A stretch of 64,000 nucleotides of DNA from Modestobacter sp. VKM Ac-2982 (GTDB lineage: Bacteria; Actinomycetota; Actinomycetes; Mycobacteriales; Geodermatophilaceae), in NCBI RefSeq assembly GCF_026967935.1, contig NZ_JAPVBL010000006.1:296051-360050 (forward strand), in the 5' to 3' direction. Positions 60,614 to 64,000 of the stretch are shown one piece after another; position 1 is the stretch's first letter; every line of letters begins with the position of its first letter. The position numbers and the translations under genes are program-made. The notes under the pieces are model-generated. The model made no database searches, was not told where the DNA came from, and saw only the letters and a list, made by a program, of their open reading frames with translations.

Positions 60614-62086
60614 TCAGCCGCAGGCGGGCGTCGCGGCCGGGAGGGGAGCCGGCGTGCCGATGCGCGGCATGCCGAGCAGCACGCCCGGCGTCGTCGGCCG
60701 GGTGCCCGCCTCGACCGCATCGCCGGCGCGGGTCCGTCGGTGCGACAGCAGCGCGCCGTCGGCGACCAGGAAGTGCGGCTTCGCGGCGGTCACGACGGTC
60801 TCCACGACGTCCCCGGCCCGGATGCCGTCGGCGGCGGTGAAGTGCACCAACCGGCCGTCGCGGGCCCGGCCGGAGAGCCGGCCGCGGGCGGCGTCCTTGC
60901 TGCCCTCCCCCGCGGCGACCAGCAGCTCGACCGGCCGGCCGACGAGCGCCCGGTTCTCGGCCCAGCTGATCTCCTCCTGCAGCGCGGTCAGCCGCAGGTA
61001 GCGCTCCTGGACGACGTCCTTGGGCAGCTGCCCGTCCATCTCCGCGGCCGGGGTGCCCGGGCGCTTGGAGTACTGGAAGGTGAAGGCGCTGGCGAAGCGG
61101 GCCTGCCGGACGACGTCGAGGGTCTGCTGGAAGTCCGCCTCGGTCTCGCCCGGGAAGCCGACGATGATGTCGGTGGTGATCGCGGCGTCGGGCATCGCGG
61201 CCCGCACCCGGTCGATGATCCCGAGGTAGCGGTCCTGCCGGTAGCCGCGGCGCATCCGGCGCAGCACGTCGTCCGACCCGCTCTGCAGCGGCATGTGCAG
61301 CTGGTGGCAGACCGCAGAGGTCTCCGCCATCGCCGTGATCACGTCGTCGGTGAACTCCCGGGGGTGCGGGCTGGTGAAGCGGATGCGCTCCAGCCCCTCG
61401 ATCCGCCCGGCGGCGCGCAGCAGGTCGGCGAAGGCGCCCCGCTCGCGGAACTCCACGCCGTAGGCGTTCACGTTCTGCCCGAGCAGGGTCACCTCGAGCA
61501 CGCCCTGGTCGACCAGCGCCTGCACCTCGGCCAGGATCTCGCCGGGACGGCGGTCCTTCTCCTTGCCGCGCAGCGCCGGGACGATGCAGAACGTGCAGGT
61601 GTTGTTGCACCCGACGCTGATCGACACCCAGCCGGAGTACGCGGAGTCCCGCTTGGCCGGCAGCGTGGAGGGGAAGACCTCCAGCGACTCGACGATCTCC
61701 ACCTGGGCCTCGGCGTTGTGCCGGGCCCGCTCCAGCAGCACCGGCAGCGACCCGACGTTGTGGGTGCCGAAGACGACGTCGACCCAGGGCGCGCGCTTGA
61801 CGATCTCACCGCGGTCCTTCTGCGCCAGGCAGCCACCGACGGCGATCTGCATGCCGGGGTGGGCGTCCTTGACCGGGCGCAGGTGACCCAGGTTGCCGTA
61901 GAGCCGGTTGTCGGCGTTCTCCCGGACGGCGCAGGTGTTGAGCACGACGACGTCGGCGTCGGTGCCCTCGGGAGCTGCCGAGTACCCGGCCGACTCGAGC
62001 AGCCCGGAGAGCCGCTCGGAGTCGTGCACGTTCATCTGACAGCCGTAGGTGCGCACGAGGTAGGTCTTGCCGTTCACCACCCGCAT
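60614..62086 (-). CDS. miaB: tRNA-2-methylthio-N6-dimethylallyladenosine synthase MiaB
   Basis: The 490-residue radical SAM enzyme adds the methylthio group to i6A37 in tRNA, after MiaA. N-terminal [4Fe-4S] cysteines are in [20 protein letters not shown] and GGCLAQK; the radical SAM cluster motif is [12 protein letters not shown]; the TRAM domain (about 380-440) binds RNA. I chose the ATG at 62086 (MRVVNGKTY), the last before the first conserved motif; upstream ATGs extend into the gluA promoter region. The C-terminal about 40 residues are a Pro/Ala-rich tail. It is divergent from gluA. Confidence 0.96.
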   Translation of the reverse strand: MRVVNGKTYLVRTYGCQMNVHDSERLSGLLESAGYSAAPEGTDADVVVLNTCAVRENADNRLYGNLGHLRPVKDAHPGMQIAVGGCLAQKDRGEIVKRAPWVDVVFGTHNVGSLPVLLERARHNAEAQVEIVESLEVFPSTLPAKRDSAYSGWVSISVGCNNTCTFCIVPALRGKEKDRRPGEILAEVQALVDQGVLEVTLLGQNVNAYGVEFRERGAFADLLRAAGRIEGLERIRFTSPHPREFTDDVITAMAETSAVCHQLHMPLQSGSDDVLRRMRRGYRQDRYLGIIDRVRAAMPDAAITTDIIVGFPGETEADFQQTLDVVRQARFASAFTFQYSKRPGTPAAEMDGQLPKDVVQERYLRLTALQEEISWAENRALVGRPVELLVAAGEGSKDAARGRLSGRARDGRLVHFTAADGIRAGDVVETVVTAAKPHFLVADGALLSHRRTRAGDAVEAGTRPTTPGVLLGMPRIGTPAPLPAATPACG

Positions 62087-62194
62087 CGTACGGAGGTGCA
62101 CGCAGCACCCGGCGCCCGCAGCCAGGTCCTGCGCTCGTCCAACTCCGGAAGGTGACCGGTACGACCCCCTCCGGGTGAACTCGGGGCCCATTCG

Positions 62195-62214
62195 CAGCTT
62201 CGTTACAGCTTCGT
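62195..62214. repeat. 9-bp direct repeat upstream of gluA
   Basis: CAGCTTCGT occurs at 62195-62203 and 62206-62214, 11 bases apart, one helical turn, about 50-70 bases before gluA. It could bind a regulator of the glutamate transporter operon; no family is suggested by the sequence. Confidence 0.4.
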
Positions 62215-62249
62215 GATGCCTTCGCGACGTCACTGGGGCGGGAGGCACC

Positions 62250-62255
62250 TAGGGT
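62250..62255 (+). promoter_or_regulatory. -10 element for a leaderless gluA transcript
   Basis: TAGGGT ends eight bases before the GTG at 62264. No ribosome-binding site is present; the same layout precedes pucR. Confidence 0.45.
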
Positions 62256-62263
62256 CACCCGCT

Positions 62264-63019
62264 GTGACCGAACGTCCGACCGGAGAGCCTCTCGTCCGCA
62301 TGTCCGGCGTCGACAAGTGGTTCGGCGAACTGCACGTCCTGCAGGACATCGACCTGTCGATCGATCGCGGCGAGGTGGTCGTCGTCATCGGGCCGTCCGG
62401 CTCGGGCAAGTCGACGCTGTGCCGCACGATCAACCGTCTCGAGTCGATCGAGAACGGCGAGATCACCATCGACGGGCAGAAGCTGCCCGCCGAGGGCAAG
62501 GAGCTGGCCAAGCTGCGCGCCGACGTGGGCATGGTGTTCCAGAGCTTCAACCTCTTCGCGCACAAGTCGGTGCTGGAGAACGTCACGATGGGCCCGATCA
62601 AGGTCCGCAAGCAGTCCAAGGCCGACGCCGAGAAGCGGGCCCGCGAGCTGCTGGACCGGGTCGGCGTCGGGGCCCAGGCCGACAAGGTGCCCGCCCAGCT
62701 CTCCGGTGGCCAGCAGCAGCGCGTGGCGATCGCCCGCGCGCTGGCCATGGACCCGAAGGTGATGCTCTTCGACGAGCCCACCTCGGCGCTCGACCCGGAG
62801 ATGATCAACGAGGTCCTCGAGGTGATGGTCGGCCTGGCCCGGGACGGCATGACGATGGTCGTGGTCACCCACGAGATGGGCTTCGCCCGCAAGGCGGCCA
62901 ACCGCGTCGTGTTCATGGACGGCGGCCGCATCGTCGAGTCCGCCACCCCCGAGGAGTTCTTCACCAACCCGAGCTCCGACCGGGCCAAGGACTTCCTCTC
63001 CAAGATCTTGAACCACTGA
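62264..63019 (+). CDS. gluA: glutamate ABC transporter ATP-binding protein
   Basis: The 251-residue ATPase has Walker [11 protein letters not shown]-loop MVFQSFNLF, signature [15 protein letters not shown], Walker [15 protein letters not shown] and H-loop VTHEMGFA. The sequence is of the polar-amino-acid importer type (GlnQ/GltL/GluA). It is the first gene of a gluABCD-like operon, next to miaB as in other actinobacteria. GTG start chosen from the -10 box position; an ATG at 62300 (MSGVDKW) is an alternative. It energises uptake of glutamate with GluB as binding protein. Confidence 0.92.
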   Translation: MTERPTGEPLVRMSGVDKWFGELHVLQDIDLSIDRGEVVVVIGPSGSGKSTLCRTINRLESIENGEITIDGQKLPAEGKELAKLRADVGMVFQSFNLFAHKSVLENVTMGPIKVRKQSKADAEKRARELLDRVGVGAQADKVPAQLSGGQQQRVAIARALAMDPKVMLFDEPTSALDPEMINEVLEVMVGLARDGMTMVVVTHEMGFARKAANRVVFMDGGRIVESATPEEFFTNPSSDRAKDFLSKILNH

Positions 63020-63048
63020 CCACCCGCACATCCACGAGAGGACCCTCC

Positions 63049-63939
63049 ATGCGCATCACCCGCTACGCCGCCGCCATCGCGGCCACCGGCGTCGTCCTGG
63101 CCGGCTGTTCCAGCGACGCCGGCGAGACCACCGAGGACGCCGCCGGTGGCGGCGCCGAGGTCGCCGACGACGTCTCCTTCGACGAGGGCACGACGATGGC
63201 CGAGCTCGCGGAGTCCGGGACGATCACCGTCGGCACGAAGTTCGACCAGCCCGGGTTCGGCCTGGCCGGGCCCGACGGCGTCCCCGAGGGCTTCGACGTC
63301 GAGATGGCCGAGCTGATCGCCGCCGAGCTGGGCATCGCCACCGACGACATCGAGTGGGTGGAGACGGTCTCGGCCAACCGCGAGTCGTTCATCCAGAACG
63401 AGGACGTCGACATGGTGGTGGCCACCTACACGATCAACGACTCGCGCAAGGAGCTCATCGACTTCGCCGGCCCGTACTACGAGGCCGGCCAGGACATCAT
63501 GGTCGCCGCCGGCAACCCGCTCGGCATCGAAGGCCCGGACGACCTCGCCGGGCTCAACGTCTGCTCGGTCGAGGGCTCGACGCCGGCGGAGGAGATCCGC
63601 ACGAACTACCCCGAGGCGACGCTGACGCTCTTCGACGTCTACTCCAAGTGCGCCGATGCGCTGCGCAACGGTCAGGTCGACGCGGTCACGACCGACAACG
63701 TCATCCTCACCGGCCTGGTCGCCGGCGCGCCCGACGAGTTCGAGCTGGTGGGCAACCCGTTCACCGAGGAGCCCTACGGCATCGGCATCACCAAGGGCGA
63801 CGACGAGTTCCGCAGCTTCATCAACGACACCCTCGAGGCGTCCTTCGAGGACGGCTCGTGGGCCGAGGCCTGGGACCGCACCGCCGGCGCCATCACCGGC
63901 ACGGACGCTCCCGAGCCGCCCTCGGTCGACCGTTACTGA
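63049..63939 (+). CDS. gluB: glutamate ABC transporter substrate-binding lipoprotein
   Basis: The 296-residue lipoprotein has a signal peptide with lipobox VVLAGCSS (Cys near residue 20), an acidic linker, and a family 3 solute-binding protein (about 45-290: ITVGTKFDQPGFGL, GFDVEMAELIAAELG, DMVVATYTINDSRKELIDFAGPYYEAGQDI, VDAVTTDNVIL). It captures glutamate or a related amino acid for the GluA-energised permease, whose genes should follow beyond the window. GAGAGGA precedes the ATG, 30 bases after gluA. Confidence 0.93.
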   Translation: MRITRYAAAIAATGVVLAGCSSDAGETTEDAAGGGAEVADDVSFDEGTTMAELAESGTITVGTKFDQPGFGLAGPDGVPEGFDVEMAELIAAELGIATDDIEWVETVSANRESFIQNEDVDMVVATYTINDSRKELIDFAGPYYEAGQDIMVAAGNPLGIEGPDDLAGLNVCSVEGSTPAEEIRTNYPEATLTLFDVYSKCADALRNGQVDAVTTDNVILTGLVAGAPDEFELVGNPFTEEPYGIGITKGDDEFRSFINDTLEASFEDGSWAEAWDRTAGAITGTDAPEPPSVDRY

Positions 63940-63952
63940 CCCTGCTGACCCC

Positions 63953-63998
63953 GGCGAGGCGCCGGCGGCGGGTCGACCCCGCTCGCCGGCACCTCGCC
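63953..63998 (+). terminator. hairpin downstream of gluB (possible attenuator)
   Basis: A 15-bp stem (63953-63967 with 63984-63998, one wobble pair) with a 16-base loop begins 14 bases after the gluB stop. In operons of this kind permease genes usually follow, so it may reduce rather than end transcription; the window ends at the hairpin. Confidence 0.7.
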
Positions 63999-64000
63999 GC

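Overview
The window is a stretch of very GC-rich actinobacterial chromosome. Nearly every third codon position is G or C, GTG starts are common, and many genes overlap by 4 bases. Gene content and order suggest a Geodermatophilaceae-like member of the Actinomycetota, for example a Blastococcus, Geodermatophilus or Modestobacter relative; that is my impression and was not tested by a search. The right-hand third keeps the order known from Mycobacterium and Streptomyces: nrdJ-nrdR, chiZ/divS-like, lexA, hflX, dapF, miaA, an Rv2728c-like gene, a DUF349 gene, miaB and gluAB. No tRNA, rRNA, CRISPR array, transposase or phage gene was seen.

Left part (1-17.6 kb): mostly stand-alone metabolic and stress genes. 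These are a sacsin/HSP90-like ATPase, a GlsB/YeaQ membrane protein, two aldehyde dehydrogenases, a DEAD-box RNA helicase, a type II NADH dehydrogenase, a DsbA-like protein, a diguanylate cyclase, a LysE exporter, a coiled-coil protein with a probable CTG start, a short-chain dehydrogenase, and a YtrA-type GntR regulator overlapping a DUF1648 membrane protein. Strong hairpin terminators separate several of them.

Central part (17.7-38 kb): this is the most interesting region. One plus-strand operon encodes a fused S9 peptidase/S12 serine hydrolase, an M20 peptidase, a COG3375 GNAT acyltransferase and an enolase-superfamily N-succinylamino acid racemase/OSBS. A PucR regulator follows. Beyond a WYL regulator/DinB pair lie a minus-strand dipeptide ABC transporter operon (with fused permease-ATPase), a second serine hydrolase, and divergently a third serine hydrolase coupled to an N-acyl-D-amino-acid deacylase-like amidohydrolase. 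An 18-bp palindrome, TTCGT-N8-ACGAA (one copy ends ACGAG), sits in front of all these units and the pucR gene. I read this as one regulon for import and breakdown of D-amino-acid-containing peptides and conversion of D- to L-amino acids. That is inference from families, gene order and shared sites.

Right part (38-64 kb): a CAP-domain lipoprotein, an AI-2E-type permease, a lipoprotein, a TIGR02587/TIGR02588 pair and small proteins precede the nrdR-nrdJ operon, which has candidate NrdR boxes. Between the chiZ/divS-like LysM gene and lexA lie three SOS boxes. Then come a secreted beta-propeller-like protein and a PAP2 phosphatase, hflX, an ArsR-like regulator/MFS/66-residue protein module, the overlapping dapF-miaA-dioxygenase-like operon, the DUF349 gene with a 30-bp tandem repeat, a formaldehyde-dehydrogenase-like zinc enzyme, miaB, and the start of a glutamate ABC transporter operon cut by the window end.
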